A DNA stretch of 64,000 nucleotides from NORP259 sp041398705 (GTDB lineage: Bacteria; Planctomycetota; UBA1135; GCA-002686595): NCBI GenBank assembly GCA_041398705.1, contig JAWKUI010000008.1, positions 62,001 through 126,000 on the forward strand, given 5' to 3'. Positions 33,452-42,754 of the stretch are shown piece by piece; the stretch's first letter is position 1, and each line of letters begins with the position of its first letter. The notes beneath the pieces are model-generated. The model did not search any database and was not told the origin of the DNA. It worked only from the letters and a program-made list of their open reading frames with translations. Both the position numbers and the translations under genes were made by a program.

Positions 33452-35140
33452 ATGCAAGACAAGCCCTGGTTCCAACACTATCCCGAAGGCACGCCGCACT
33501 CGATTCCCTACGAGCCGCTCTCCCTCCCGGAGATGCTACGCCGCACGGTCGCCCGCAAAGGGGACAAGGTCGCCATTGAGTTTGTGCGGGCGACGCTGAC
33601 CTACCAGCAGCTCGGGGCCGAGGTGGACAAGCTCGCGGGCGTGCTGCACGGGCTCGGAGTGCGCAAGGGGGATCGGGTGGCGATCCAACTGCCCAACCTG
33701 CCGCAAACGGTGATCGGGTTCTATGCGGCCTTGTCCCTTGGCGCGGTGGTGGTGATGACCAACCCCCTGTACACCCTGCGCGAAGTGGAGCACCAGTGGG
33801 CAGACGCCGAGGTCAAGGTGGCGATCACCGCGGACTTCGTCTGGGACCAGCTGCTGAAGGAGCACGCGAATCAACTCGCGCCCGATCACTTCCTGATCGC
33901 TTCGATCCCCGACTACTTCTCGTTCCCGATCTCGTGGATCGCGAAGCGCAAGCTGGGGAAACAGAGCCCGGCCCGCTGGGCGAAGGTCGAGCCGGGTCCG
34001 AAGGTGCACCTCTACAAGGCCGCGATGGGTAAGGCCGGGCATGCACCCAAACTGAAGCAGAGCTGGGATGACGTGGCGCTGTTGCAGTACACCGGCGGCA
34101 CCACCGGCTTGTCGAAGGGCGCCACCCTGACCCACAAGAACCTGTCCTGCAACATCCAGCAGATGATGGCGTGGTTCGGTGATCTTGAGCACAGCAACCA
34201 CGTGATGATGACGGCCCTGCCGCTCTTCCACGTGTTCGGACTGACGGTCTGCATGGGGCTTTCCGTGGCCGTGGGCCTGCCGCAGGTCCTGCTGCCGAAC
34301 CCGCGCGACATCGCGATCCTGGTCAAGGAACTCGCCAAGCACAAAGTCACGCTGTTCCCGGCGGTCCCGGCGATGTTCAACGCCATCAACCAGCTGCCCG
34401 ACGTCGATCAATACGACCTGTCGAGCTTGCGCGAGTGTTTCTCCGGTTCGGCGCCGATCAGCGATGCGGTGTTGAACGCCTTCGAGAAACGCACCGGCGG
34501 CCGCATCATCGAGGGGTTCGGCATGAGCGAAACCTCTCCCGTGGCTGCGGCGAACCCGGTCAAGGGGCTGCGCAAGGTCGGCTCGGTGGGCATCGCGTTG
34601 CCCGATACCGACATCCGCATTGTCGACATGGAGGACGGGGTGACCGACATGCCGTTCGGCGAAGAAGGCGAATTGATCGTGGGCGGTCCGCAGGTGATGC
34701 AGGGTTATTGGAAACGCCCCGACGAAAGCGCCCAGGTCCTGCGCGACGGATACATGTACACCGGTGACCTCGCGACCATGGACGAGGACGGCTTCCTACG
34801 CATCGTCGGCCGCAAGAAGGACATGATCAACTGCAACGGCCTCAAGGTGTACCCCGACGAGGTCGACGCGGTGTTGATGGACCTGCCCGAGGTGCTCGAG
34901 GCGGCAACGATCGGCGTGCCGGACGAAAAGCGCGGCGAATCGGTCAAGTCGTTCGTGGTGCTCAAACCCGGCAAGTCCTTGACCGTCGAGCAGGTGCTGA
35001 CCCATTGCGGCGAAAACCTGGCGCGCTACAAGGTGCCGCAAGAGGTCGAGTTCCTGGCGGAACTGCCCAAGAGCAGCGTGCTCAAGACCCTGCGCCGCGA
35101 GCTGCGGGTGATGGAGGAGAAGAAGCGCGGGGTGCGGTGA
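33452..35140 (+). CDS. fadD: Long-chain fatty acyl-CoA synthetase
   Basis: A 562-residue AMP-forming synthetase of the ANL superfamily. It has the P-loop YTGGTTGLSKGATLTH, the ACS signature GFGMSETSP, the DGYMYTGDLATMDEDGFL hinge region and the C-terminal lysine in LPKSSVLKTLRREL. The usual Gly before that Lys is Leu here, a small oddity. Length and the N-terminal KPWFQHYPEGTP match FadD (561 residues). It activates long-chain fatty acids to acyl-CoA, feeding beta-oxidation (fadE, fadI, fadJ, about 20 kb away) or the neighbouring acyltransferase. Confidence 0.9.
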   Translation: MQDKPWFQHYPEGTPHSIPYEPLSLPEMLRRTVARKGDKVAIEFVRATLTYQQLGAEVDKLAGVLHGLGVRKGDRVAIQLPNLPQTVIGFYAALSLGAVVVMTNPLYTLREVEHQWADAEVKVAITADFVWDQLLKEHANQLAPDHFLIASIPDYFSFPISWIAKRKLGKQSPARWAKVEPGPKVHLYKAAMGKAGHAPKLKQSWDDVALLQYTGGTTGLSKGATLTHKNLSCNIQQMMAWFGDLEHSNHVMMTALPLFHVFGLTVCMGLSVAVGLPQVLLPNPRDIAILVKELAKHKVTLFPAVPAMFNAINQLPDVDQYDLSSLRECFSGSAPISDAVLNAFEKRTGGRIIEGFGMSETSPVAAANPVKGLRKVGSVGIALPDTDIRIVDMEDGVTDMPFGEEGELIVGGPQVMQGYWKRPDESAQVLRDGYMYTGDLATMDEDGFLRIVGRKKDMINCNGLKVYPDEVDAVLMDLPEVLEAATIGVPDEKRGESVKSFVVLKPGKSLTVEQVLTHCGENLARYKVPQEVEFLAELPKSSVLKTLRRELRVMEEKKRGVR

Positions 35141-35158
35141 TTGCGCTCTTGGAGCGCG

Positions 35159-35875
35159 TCAACGCCCGCTTTTGCGGGTGAGTCCCAGGCCATCCCGCAA
35201 GCTGGCTTCAGCAGAATCGGGGTCCATCCACAACGCGCTGTGGGCGGGGAAATCGATGGCCAAAACGGGCTCGGATTCCCGCACGCAGAGGTCCCAGGCG
35301 AACCCGGTTGGCACCGGACGGGACTTCACGCGCACGGATCCCGGCCCATAGGGTGATTCGAGCGCGGCCACCCGGTCCTGCACGTACTTCACCATGATCT
35401 GCAGCATCGGCGCGGATTGCTGGGTTTCTTCGATCTGCCGTCGCAGGCGGTAGATCTCGGGGAAGTTGCCGCGGGGGATCGCCAAGTAACCGGGTTGCAG
35501 CTCGCCGGCGTCGTCCTGCCGGCGCACATGAACAAACAGAAGGGCGGGGTCTTCTTCTTGGGCTGCGCGCATCTGTCCCGGATTCAACCAATTCTCGCGC
35601 CAATTGGGCCAGGCGACCAATTCCTGGCGGATGCGCTGGTTCTCGGCCGCGGCCTTGCGGATCAGGGGCGTGAACACCTGGAGAAGTTCCCTGGCGGACT
35701 CAGAGGGTCGTGCTTCGGGTTCGGGAGGCACCGGTTCGCGTGCAATGTCGTGGGCGTGGACCTGCGCGGTCGCTTTTGGATGGCTCGGCGCCCAAGAGTG
35801 TTGTTCGGCGCGATGCCACGCGTAGGCAAGCAAGGCAACGAGCAAGACGAGGCCGGTCAATACGGTCTTGGCCAT
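35159..35875 (-). CDS. Uncharacterised membrane-anchored protein (238 aa)
   Basis: The start MAKTVLTGLVLLVALLAYAW provides one N-terminal membrane anchor, followed by a Pro/Glu-rich stretch and a soluble helical domain (ESARELLQVFTPLIRKAAAE, PEIYRLRRQIEETQQ). No family recognised. It converges on fadD with an 18-base gap. A longer upstream frame (to 36001) is Pro-rich and unlikely. Confidence 0.65.
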   Translation of the reverse strand: MAKTVLTGLVLLVALLAYAWHRAEQHSWAPSHPKATAQVHAHDIAREPVPPEPEARPSESARELLQVFTPLIRKAAAENQRIRQELVAWPNWRENWLNPGQMRAAQEEDPALLFVHVRRQDDAGELQPGYLAIPRGNFPEIYRLRRQIEETQQSAPMLQIMVKYVQDRVAALESPYGPGSVRVKSRPVPTGFAWDLCVRESEPVLAIDFPAHSALWMDPDSAEASLRDGLGLTRKSGR

Positions 35876-36068
35876 GGAATCGGCGGATTGTGGGAATAAC
35901 GCGGAATGTGCCGGGGAAGCGCGGGAAATGGGAGATGCGCGGCACGGGGAAACAACGGGATGCGTCTTCGGCGCCCGGAAAGGGGGCGGCGGAGGAAACA
36001 CCGGAGGGAAGCGGGAAAGAGCGTGGGGCCACGCTGCGCGCGGGCCCCGGAAAGAACGGACAGGTTTC

Positions 36069-36875
36069 CTAGAAGTACCAGGAGAGGCCGACCGACAGGT
36101 ACAAGCCGCGCTCTTCGAGCGAACCGTTGTAGGTGCTTTGCGTACCCAGGACCGGCACGTTGCTCGGCAGGGGGTTTAGCACGAGGGTGTCTTCGGTCGG
36201 GTCGAGGGCGACCTCGTAGAAGGCCGACAGGTCGAGGGAAAGCCCATCGCGCAGCAGGTAGGAAGCGCCTACCAAACCGCCCAGGGTGAAGAACTCGTCG
36301 CCATTGAGCGTGATGTCCTCGACGGTCCCCGGGAAACCCACGCCGGCGAACGCGTCGCCATAGTCCGCCGTACCGTCGGCTTCGATGCCGGGGACATAAC
36401 CGAACTGCACGGCGGCATACGGACGCCAGCGCTTGTCCGGACCCATCGGATCGGCCACGTACCGCACATCGAGGATGAAGTGGTTGGTACCGAACGAATC
36501 GATGTCCACCTCGGCGTTGAGCGGGCGCGTCGGATCGGGGTCGAAGATCCGGTGTTCGATCAAGCCGCCCACGGCCCAGTTGTTCGAGACGTAGTACATC
36601 AAGCGCAGACCCAGGCCGAAGACCGGCTCCAGGTCGGTGGTCGATGCGCCTTCGGGGTTGCCACCCAAGGCGGGGTTCGCCAGGGGGCCGGTGCCGTTCT
36701 CGAGCTTCACGTCGGCCTTGACGAAGGCCCAACCGGTCGACACGCCCAGTTGGTACTTGCCGGTCGAATCCTCGGGCCACGCGGCGTCCTTGTCCTGGAT
36801 CGACGCACAAGAGGGGGCCAGGAGGCTGGCTAGGGTCAATGTGCAGGCGGGGCCTGCAATGGAAAGGCGGGTCAT
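36069..36875 (-). CDS. Outer-membrane beta-barrel protein
   Basis: A 268-residue exported protein: MTRLSIAGPACTLTLASLLAPSC leader (a lipobox-like site at Cys23), then GKYQLGVSTGWAFVKADVKL and repeated transmembrane beta strands, ending ERGLYLSVGLSWYF with a C-terminal Phe. The pattern fits small OmpW/OmpA-like barrels. Ligand unknown. The very long open frame on this strand up to 38525 is an antisense shadow of the gene at 37083. Confidence 0.78.
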   Translation of the reverse strand: MTRLSIAGPACTLTLASLLAPSCASIQDKDAAWPEDSTGKYQLGVSTGWAFVKADVKLENGTGPLANPALGGNPEGASTTDLEPVFGLGLRLMYYVSNNWAVGGLIEHRIFDPDPTRPLNAEVDIDSFGTNHFILDVRYVADPMGPDKRWRPYAAVQFGYVPGIEADGTADYGDAFAGVGFPGTVEDITLNGDEFFTLGGLVGASYLLRDGLSLDLSAFYEVALDPTEDTLVLNPLPSNVPVLGTQSTYNGSLEERGLYLSVGLSWYF

Positions 36876-37082
36876 AGGCAGGGACTCCGGCCCCAAGGGG
36901 GCGTGGGTTGGGATTGACTTCACCCTAGAGGCAACCGTCCCACTCCGCAACCGGACGCAGCGTCTGGCAACGGCCAGGGCAGCCCCGGGGGCCTTTCGGG
37001 GAGAATTCTGACGCATCGCCAATTCCGATGGCGCGTGTTCCGTCCAGGTGGCCATTCCCCAACCCCAAGCCGGTAACGCCCC

Positions 37083-39485
37083 ATGAAATCCACTCCCTGG
37101 ACCCCCGGACTCCGACCCATCCTCCCGCTGCTCTCCCTGCTCCCCGCCTGTGGCGGTGGTTCGAGCGGGGGTGGCGAAGCCATCCTGAACGAGGGGACGT
37201 ACTCCGTGGAGGACTTCCACTACTCGGGCACCCGGCCGGCGGGGTACCACCCCTTGGGCGGAGATACGGTCAACCTGACCCGCCGGACCGAGGTGGCCCT
37301 GTCGATCCCCGGCTCCTCCACCTGGTTCCGCACGGTGGAGGACCCGAGCGAGGGCGGGGGCGTGGTATCCGGTTCCGGCGCGTATCTCAGCAGCAGCATG
37401 GCGATCTGGGGGCAGAAGGCCGCGCGGCTGGATCGGGATGCGGAAGAAGAGCTCGTCACGCTCGAGCGGGTATCCGGCAATCAACTGAAGGTCTGGCGCA
37501 CCGACTTCCATTCGGGCACGGCTTCGACCACCCTGCTGGCGACGCTGAACCACAGCGCCTGGCAGATCGAAGCCTGCAACTTGAGCGTGGGGGACATCGA
37601 TCACGACGGTCTGGATGAGATCGCCGTCGTGGGCCGCAGGGAGTTGTCGAGTTCGATCACGGCCCATGTCTGGATGCTCGACGATCCCGAGCAGGGCAGC
37701 GGTTCGCTGCTCGACGAAGTGTTCTCCGCTGGAGCTTCCAGCAGCAGCGTTGGGCAGCCGACCTCGCGGGCTGGACTGTCCTTGCTCTTTGGCCACTTCG
37801 ATGCCACGGGAGCGGTGCGAGCCATGTTGGTCTCGGAACGCGGGGCCTGCAAAGAACTGAGCTGGAACAACAACTTGCACCGGGTGGAATTCAGTGGGGG
37901 AACATCGATGGCTTCCACCATCGAGGGTTCGAGCTATGCGCCCTATGGCATCCCGGTGGCGGGGGATTTCGATGGCGACGGCCTCTCGGACGTGGCGCAA
38001 TGCTCGCTCGGGTTGGTTCGCATCTACCACCGTAGCAGCGGCGGTGCCTGGTCTTACTTCGGGCAGGCGGGCACCAACACAGCGACGCTCATGCCCCATG
38101 CGGCTGTCTCCTATGCAATCGACCGCAATACGGATGGGGTGGCCTTGCTGTACAACTCGTCCAATCAGAACTGGGCGGTGCTCGAGGCCTGGTACGACCC
38201 GAATCTCCCATTTGACATGGGCAGCCGAACGGACCTGTTCGTGTCCAGCCCGTCCCCGACTTGGCCGGCCCTGGCGGTGGGGGATGCGGATGCGGACGGG
38301 CAGGTGGAGCTCGAGGTCCTGTTGTTCAGGGACTCGGACGGCAACACGGGATCGCATCCGAGGGTCCGGATCGGACGGGTGGAGATGGGCGCGAGCCCGA
38401 CCGTCGACTGGTACCTCGACGAAACGTGGACGGGCGGGGTGTACGGCACGGATCGGGTGCCCGCGCTGGCGGCGGTGGACTGGGACGCGGATGGCATGGC
38501 CCTGGCCTTCACCGGTTTGGTGCAACCGAAACTCTTCGATCCGATTCCCCTGGTGGTGATGTGCGCTCCGCCCGTGAAGGCGGACATCGGCCAGAACCTC
38601 GATGATTCGGAGGTGGCGTTCGAGACCGGGCAGGCGAGCGGACAGACATGGGGCGTGACCACCGGCATCACGGCCACCGCGTCCGTTGCTGCGGGTTTCG
38701 ACGTGGCCGATCTGTTCGGCGTCGAGGCCAAAGCGACGGTGGAGCTCGCGGTGGAGCGCTCCCAGGAGACGACCGAGCGCATCAATCTAGTTCAGGGGTA
38801 CCGCGGGGCGGCGGATGCGGACGTGGTCCTATTCCAAGGCACGCTGTACATGAGCTACGAGTATGTGATTCTGAGCGCGCTCGATCCAAACGCGGTGGGG
38901 CAGTACATCACCCTCGACTTCCCGGTGGCGGAGAAGCTCTACAAGTGGACGGTGCCCTACTACAACAGCGCGGTGCCGCCGCAGTTCCAGATCGAAACAA
39001 GCGTGCTGACGCACGTCCCCGGCGATCCGAGCACCTACCCGACCCGCACGGAGATGCTGGCGGATATCGGGGACGACATGAAATGGCTGCTCCCGAACGC
39101 GTTGCCGGTGGGGCAGGGCAGCGGAAGCAGCTATCAGCGCATCGAATTCGAGCAGGAGATCACCAGTTCGACCCAGACCACCTGGTCCTACGGGGGCAGC
39201 GTCAGCTCGAACACGGCGGGCCTTACCTTGGAAACTTCCACGATGTGGAGTGAGGGCTCGATGTACGGAATCAGCCTGTCGAATACGTCGGTGTTCGAGG
39301 CGGCGGTGGGGGACATCGCGGATCCCACGGAGTACCAGCAGTGGAACTACGACTGGGGCATCGCCGTGCAGTCAGTGGGGCGTCGCGCCAACGCCACCAC
39401 GAACCTTCCCGTGGATCTGATGCCGGATCGGCATTGTTATCAGGTGATCCGTTACTGGGTCGAACCGACCGGAAGCGCCTGGTAG
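37083..39485 (+). CDS. Large surface lipoprotein with FG-GAP/VCBS-type propeller and beta-rich C-terminal domain
   Basis: An 800-residue lipoprotein: lipobox LLPAC at Cys23 followed by a Gly/Ser tether. Residues ~120-480 contain repeated DxDxDG calcium loops (GDIDHDGLDEIAVVG, GDFDGDGLSDVAQC, GDADADGQVELEVLL), as in FG-GAP/VCBS propellers. The C-terminal ~300 residues are beta-rich with Ser/Thr-rich stretches (GVTTGITATASVAAGFDV, SSTQTTWSYGGSVSSNTAG) that recall aerolysin-like or MACPF-style pore domains, but this is only resemblance. Likely surface binding or attachment. A strong terminator follows. Confidence 0.75.
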   Translation: MKSTPWTPGLRPILPLLSLLPACGGGSSGGGEAILNEGTYSVEDFHYSGTRPAGYHPLGGDTVNLTRRTEVALSIPGSSTWFRTVEDPSEGGGVVSGSGAYLSSSMAIWGQKAARLDRDAEEELVTLERVSGNQLKVWRTDFHSGTASTTLLATLNHSAWQIEACNLSVGDIDHDGLDEIAVVGRRELSSSITAHVWMLDDPEQGSGSLLDEVFSAGASSSSVGQPTSRAGLSLLFGHFDATGAVRAMLVSERGACKELSWNNNLHRVEFSGGTSMASTIEGSSYAPYGIPVAGDFDGDGLSDVAQCSLGLVRIYHRSSGGAWSYFGQAGTNTATLMPHAAVSYAIDRNTDGVALLYNSSNQNWAVLEAWYDPNLPFDMGSRTDLFVSSPSPTWPALAVGDADADGQVELEVLLFRDSDGNTGSHPRVRIGRVEMGASPTVDWYLDETWTGGVYGTDRVPALAAVDWDADGMALAFTGLVQPKLFDPIPLVVMCAPPVKADIGQNLDDSEVAFETGQASGQTWGVTTGITATASVAAGFDVADLFGVEAKATVELAVERSQETTERINLVQGYRGAADADVVLFQGTLYMSYEYVILSALDPNAVGQYITLDFPVAEKLYKWTVPYYNSAVPPQFQIETSVLTHVPGDPSTYPTRTEMLADIGDDMKWLLPNALPVGQGSGSSYQRIEFEQEITSSTQTTWSYGGSVSSNTAGLTLETSTMWSEGSMYGISLSNTSVFEAAVGDIADPTEYQQWNYDWGIAVQSVGRRANATTNLPVDLMPDRHCYQVIRYWVEPTGSAW

Positions 39486-39512
39486 CGCGCGATTCCGGCG
39501 CGATCTGCGTTC

Positions 39513-39550
39513 CTCGGCCCCCGTGTTCCACTTGGTACACGGGGGCCGAG
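39513..39550 (+). terminator. Terminator after the FG-GAP lipoprotein
   Basis: A 14-bp perfect stem (39513-39526 with 39537-39550; CTCGGCCCCCGTGT) and 10-base loop, 28 bases beyond the stop codon. Confidence 0.85.
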
Positions 39551-39691
39551 GTCATTTGCGTGTCATGCAGGCGTGGCGGGGGTGGCACAGGATCAAGAAG
39601 TCGCGTGCAAACGACGCGGCGAGCCGCATCCCTCCCGTGCTGGATCCATTGCACGGGGCGGCTGTCTTGCAAATCCCTACCCCTACCCACA

Positions 39692-41794
39692 ATGCGAATC
39701 CACGTATCGAACGCCCGGGTCCAAGTCTCCCGCGCGGTTCCCCTGCTCTTCCTCTCCCTCCTGGCCGGCTGTTCCAGCGGCGGCGGTTCCCAGGGGACGA
39801 TCCCCTTGTTCCAGACCCAAAACTTCGGTTCTTCCGCCCAGGTGGACAACAGCTACTTCCCGTTGGTGCCGGGGACCGTGCACACGTTCCTGGAAGGCGA
39901 TGGCACCGAAGAGGAAGTGAACCTGGTCGAAGTGCTCGATGAAACCCGCATGGTGGCCGGCGTGTCGTGCCGCGTAGTGCGCGATCGCGTGTTCATGGGC
40001 GGGTTGGTGGTCGAAGATACGCGCGACTGGTTCGCCCAGGACCTGGCGGGCAACGTCTGGTACATGGGCGAGCAGGTGGTGAATTTCGAGTACGACGACC
40101 AGGGCAATCTGGTCGGCACCGACAACGCCGGGTCCTGGGAGGCGGGGCTCGACGTGCAAGGCCTTGGACATACCGCCCAGCCCGGGTATCTCTTGCCCGC
40201 CCAGCCCGCAGTCGGGCAGGTGTTCCATGAAGAGTTCTATCCGGGCGAAGCGGAAGACATGGCGGAGGTGGTCGGCCTTGGGGTGCCGGTGACGTTGGAG
40301 GACGGCGCGACGTACGTCTGCACCCAATACCGCGAATGGTCGGCCCTGGTGCCCGGGGTCAGCGAATACAAGTACTACGCTCCCGGAGTCGGTTTGGTGA
40401 AGCTGGAGGTGGTCGGTACGCCTGCGGGGGGCGAACGGGTGGGCACCTTCCGCGTTGGGGAGAGTTCCCTACCCGACTTTGCTCAGGCGGTGTTCAGCGC
40501 GCCGGACGTGATCGACAACCCCTTGCTGTCCTTTCCCCAGGATCAGGTCCGCATCCAATTCGGGCGTTCGGACGACAGCTCCGAAGTGATCGTGCTTGAG
40601 CGGTTGCCCGGCACGCGCACGGTGATGGGCGTGGTCTGCGCCCGGATCCGCGATCGCGTCTTTGATGGGGACCTCCTCGTGGAGGATACCGAGGATTGGT
40701 ACGCCCAAGACGACGACGGCAACGTGTGGTACATGGGGGAAGCGGTGCTCAACTACGAGTACGACGACGAGGGCAACCTGCTGGGCCAGGATGACGAAGG
40801 TTCCTGGGAGGCCGGTCTCGACGTCGCGGGAACCGGCAGCGTGGCGCTGCCCGGGTATGCGATGCCGGACGACCCGCAGCCCGGCCAGGTGTGGCACCAG
40901 GAGTTCTATGAGGGCGAAGCCACCGACATCTTTGAGATCCTTGAGGTCGACGGCGAGGTGACGTTGGAAGATGGCCGCACCTACACCGGCGTGTTGAAGA
41001 CCCTGGACCTCAACCCACTCAACCCGGGGATTCCGGAGATCAAGTACTACGCTCCCGGCATCGGTTTCGTGCGCGAAGAGAAACTCGCTTCGGAAGAACT
41101 GCTCGAGCACCTGGGAACATTCGACACCGCTGCAGGCAACGTGCCGCTTTTCCAGGCGGGTAACTTCGCGACCCCGACGATGATCGACAATCCGCTCTTC
41201 CCCTTGCCCTTCGGCACCACCCGCAACTACGTGGGCGACACCGAAGACGGGGAGGAAACGGTGCTGATCGAAGTGACGGGCACGACGCGGGTGGTGAACG
41301 GCATCAACTGCTCGGTGATCCGGGATCGCAGTTACCTCGAGGGCATCATCCACGAGGATACCGACGACTTTTACGCCCAGGATGACGCGGGGAACGTCTG
41401 GTACATGGGCGAGGAGGTCGACAACTACAACTACGACGACCTGGGCAACCTGGTCTCCATCACACACGAAGGGTCGTGGGAAGCCGGGCTCGACGTGGCG
41501 GGGGTGGGATCCGCCGCCTTGCCGGGATATGTGATGCTGGATGTGTCGCAGGTTGGCGATAGCTACCGCCAAGAGATCTATCCGGGAGAGGCGGAGGACA
41601 TGGCGGTCGTGGTGGCGACCGGAGTCCAGGTGGACCTGCTCGATGGGGTCACGAGCTATTCCAATTGCTTGCAGACCCTGGAGTGGAATCCGCACGAGCC
41701 GTTCCACCTTGAATACAAGTACTACGCGCCCGGTGTTGGCGTCGTTCGTGCCTGGTCCCTCGACACCGACGAAATCCTCGACATCGAACCTTGA
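39692..41794 (+). CDS. Lipoprotein with three tandem ~220-residue repeats
   Basis: A 700-residue lipoprotein starting at ATG 39692 (lipobox LLAGC, Cys27). Three homologous repeats follow, each running DNxxFPLxPGT ... VxRDRV/Sx ... NVWYMGE ... YDDxGNL ... GSWEAGLDV ... PGY ... EYKYYAPGVG. The repeat is a known but uncharacterised single domain in many bacterial proteins. Tandem triplication in one lipoprotein is notable. Aromatic and acidic residues (DDxGN turns) suggest calcium or glycan binding. It starts 206 bases after the previous stop, beyond a terminator, so it has its own promoter. Confidence 0.78.
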   Translation: MRIHVSNARVQVSRAVPLLFLSLLAGCSSGGGSQGTIPLFQTQNFGSSAQVDNSYFPLVPGTVHTFLEGDGTEEEVNLVEVLDETRMVAGVSCRVVRDRVFMGGLVVEDTRDWFAQDLAGNVWYMGEQVVNFEYDDQGNLVGTDNAGSWEAGLDVQGLGHTAQPGYLLPAQPAVGQVFHEEFYPGEAEDMAEVVGLGVPVTLEDGATYVCTQYREWSALVPGVSEYKYYAPGVGLVKLEVVGTPAGGERVGTFRVGESSLPDFAQAVFSAPDVIDNPLLSFPQDQVRIQFGRSDDSSEVIVLERLPGTRTVMGVVCARIRDRVFDGDLLVEDTEDWYAQDDDGNVWYMGEAVLNYEYDDEGNLLGQDDEGSWEAGLDVAGTGSVALPGYAMPDDPQPGQVWHQEFYEGEATDIFEILEVDGEVTLEDGRTYTGVLKTLDLNPLNPGIPEIKYYAPGIGFVREEKLASEELLEHLGTFDTAAGNVPLFQAGNFATPTMIDNPLFPLPFGTTRNYVGDTEDGEETVLIEVTGTTRVVNGINCSVIRDRSYLEGIIHEDTDDFYAQDDAGNVWYMGEEVDNYNYDDLGNLVSITHEGSWEAGLDVAGVGSAALPGYVMLDVSQVGDSYRQEIYPGEAEDMAVVVATGVQVDLLDGVTSYSNCLQTLEWNPHEPFHLEYKYYAPGVGVVRAWSLDTDEILDIEP

Positions 41795-41836
41795 ACGAGA
41801 GGGGTGGATTTTCCACTCCACGGCCCGCAAGGGCCC

Positions 41837-41865
41837 GGGGTCGTCGGATGAACTCCGGCGACCCC
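41837..41865. terminator. Bidirectional terminator
   Basis: GGGGTCGTCGGA (41837-41848) pairs with TCCGGCGACCCC (41854-41865), 12 bp with one G-T pair, then CGTTCTTATTT. It lies between converging genes. Confidence 0.8.
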
Positions 41866-41881
41866 GTTCTTATTTCCGCAC

Positions 41882-42562
41882 TCAGGGCAATACGAAGAAC
41901 GGAAGTTCCTGCACGAGGCGATTGCCCGAGCCTTCCAAGATCGCGGTGAGCACGGCCTTGTGGGTGCTGCCCGGGGTCAACACGGCGGCGGGCACTTGGA
42001 AGTGGGCGGTTCCCGCGGGCAGGTGCACCGTCATGCGAGGATCGTCGTCCTGGTCGTCGACTTCGAGGGTGTAGGCTGCAACATTGGGTTGATCCACCCA
42101 GGCGAGAACGGCGTTCTCGGCGGGTAGAACGCCGCCGGGGGCCGGGGTGGTCCAACCGAAGCGCGAGGGCAGGTCGAAGCGCAGCGTGGCGTGGCCGACG
42201 ATGGTTCCGCCCGCCTGGGTCAGCGCAACGATCTCATAGCTTCCCTCCGGCACGGACTTGCGCATCATCGGCAGGCTGGGCTCGCCGCTTTCGATATGCA
42301 CCTCGGAACTGCCGAGGCCTGCGGGATCATCGAAGTGCAGGTCGTAGACCATCGCCCCGAAGGGATCCTTGACCGTCAAGCGCTTCATCTCCTCCTGACC
42401 TTCCACGCGCAGGATGATCTCGCCGGATTCGTCCGCGGCGTGGGCCTGCAGGTACAGCTCAATCTCGTCGAAGGACTGTACCGCCGGAACGGAGTTGGTT
42501 TGCAGGCTGTAGACAAGGCCGGTGGTGGCCAGGCAGGCGAGCGGAGTCAGCAGTTTCCACAT
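41882..42562 (-). CDS. Exported protein of unknown function (226 aa)
   Basis: Start MWKLLTPLACLATTGLVYSLQ, a signal peptide or anchor. The mature part is beta-rich and acidic, with an EGSYEIVALTQAGGTIVGHA segment and a WTTPAPGGVLPAENAVLAW fibronectin-type-III-like strand pattern, suggesting a small Ig/FN3-like adhesion or binding module. No catalytic residues. A longer frame to 43093 is an antisense shadow of the response regulator. Confidence 0.65.
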   Translation of the reverse strand: MWKLLTPLACLATTGLVYSLQTNSVPAVQSFDEIELYLQAHAADESGEIILRVEGQEEMKRLTVKDPFGAMVYDLHFDDPAGLGSSEVHIESGEPSLPMMRKSVPEGSYEIVALTQAGGTIVGHATLRFDLPSRFGWTTPAPGGVLPAENAVLAWVDQPNVAAYTLEVDDQDDDPRMTVHLPAGTAHFQVPAAVLTPGSTHKAVLTAILEGSGNRLVQELPFFVLP

Positions 42563-42754
42563 GGCGAACGGGGATGAGGGTGAATTCGAGAGGGGGGCAA
42601 TGCCCATCTTGGCCCGACCTGGGCAAATGCAAGATGACAGGAACATGACCGTCTCGAAACGGGTGTCTTGGCTGCCAAAATGACGCCAAGATGATAGCAC
42701 ACCGGTCCGGCCCTGGAGGGGGCCCGGGGCGTGGTACTCTGGCAGCACATCGCC

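Noticed and set aside
36876..38525. Very long minus-strand frame extending the barrel gene to 818 codons
   Set aside because: It lies antisense to the FG-GAP lipoprotein gene, is rich in Arg, His and Gly, and has no signal peptide. The barrel starts at 36875 with a good leader.
39692..41794. CRISPR or DNA-level tandem repeat in the triple-repeat lipoprotein
   Set aside because: Repeats are ~640 bases, diverged and maintained at protein level; spacer-repeat structure is absent.
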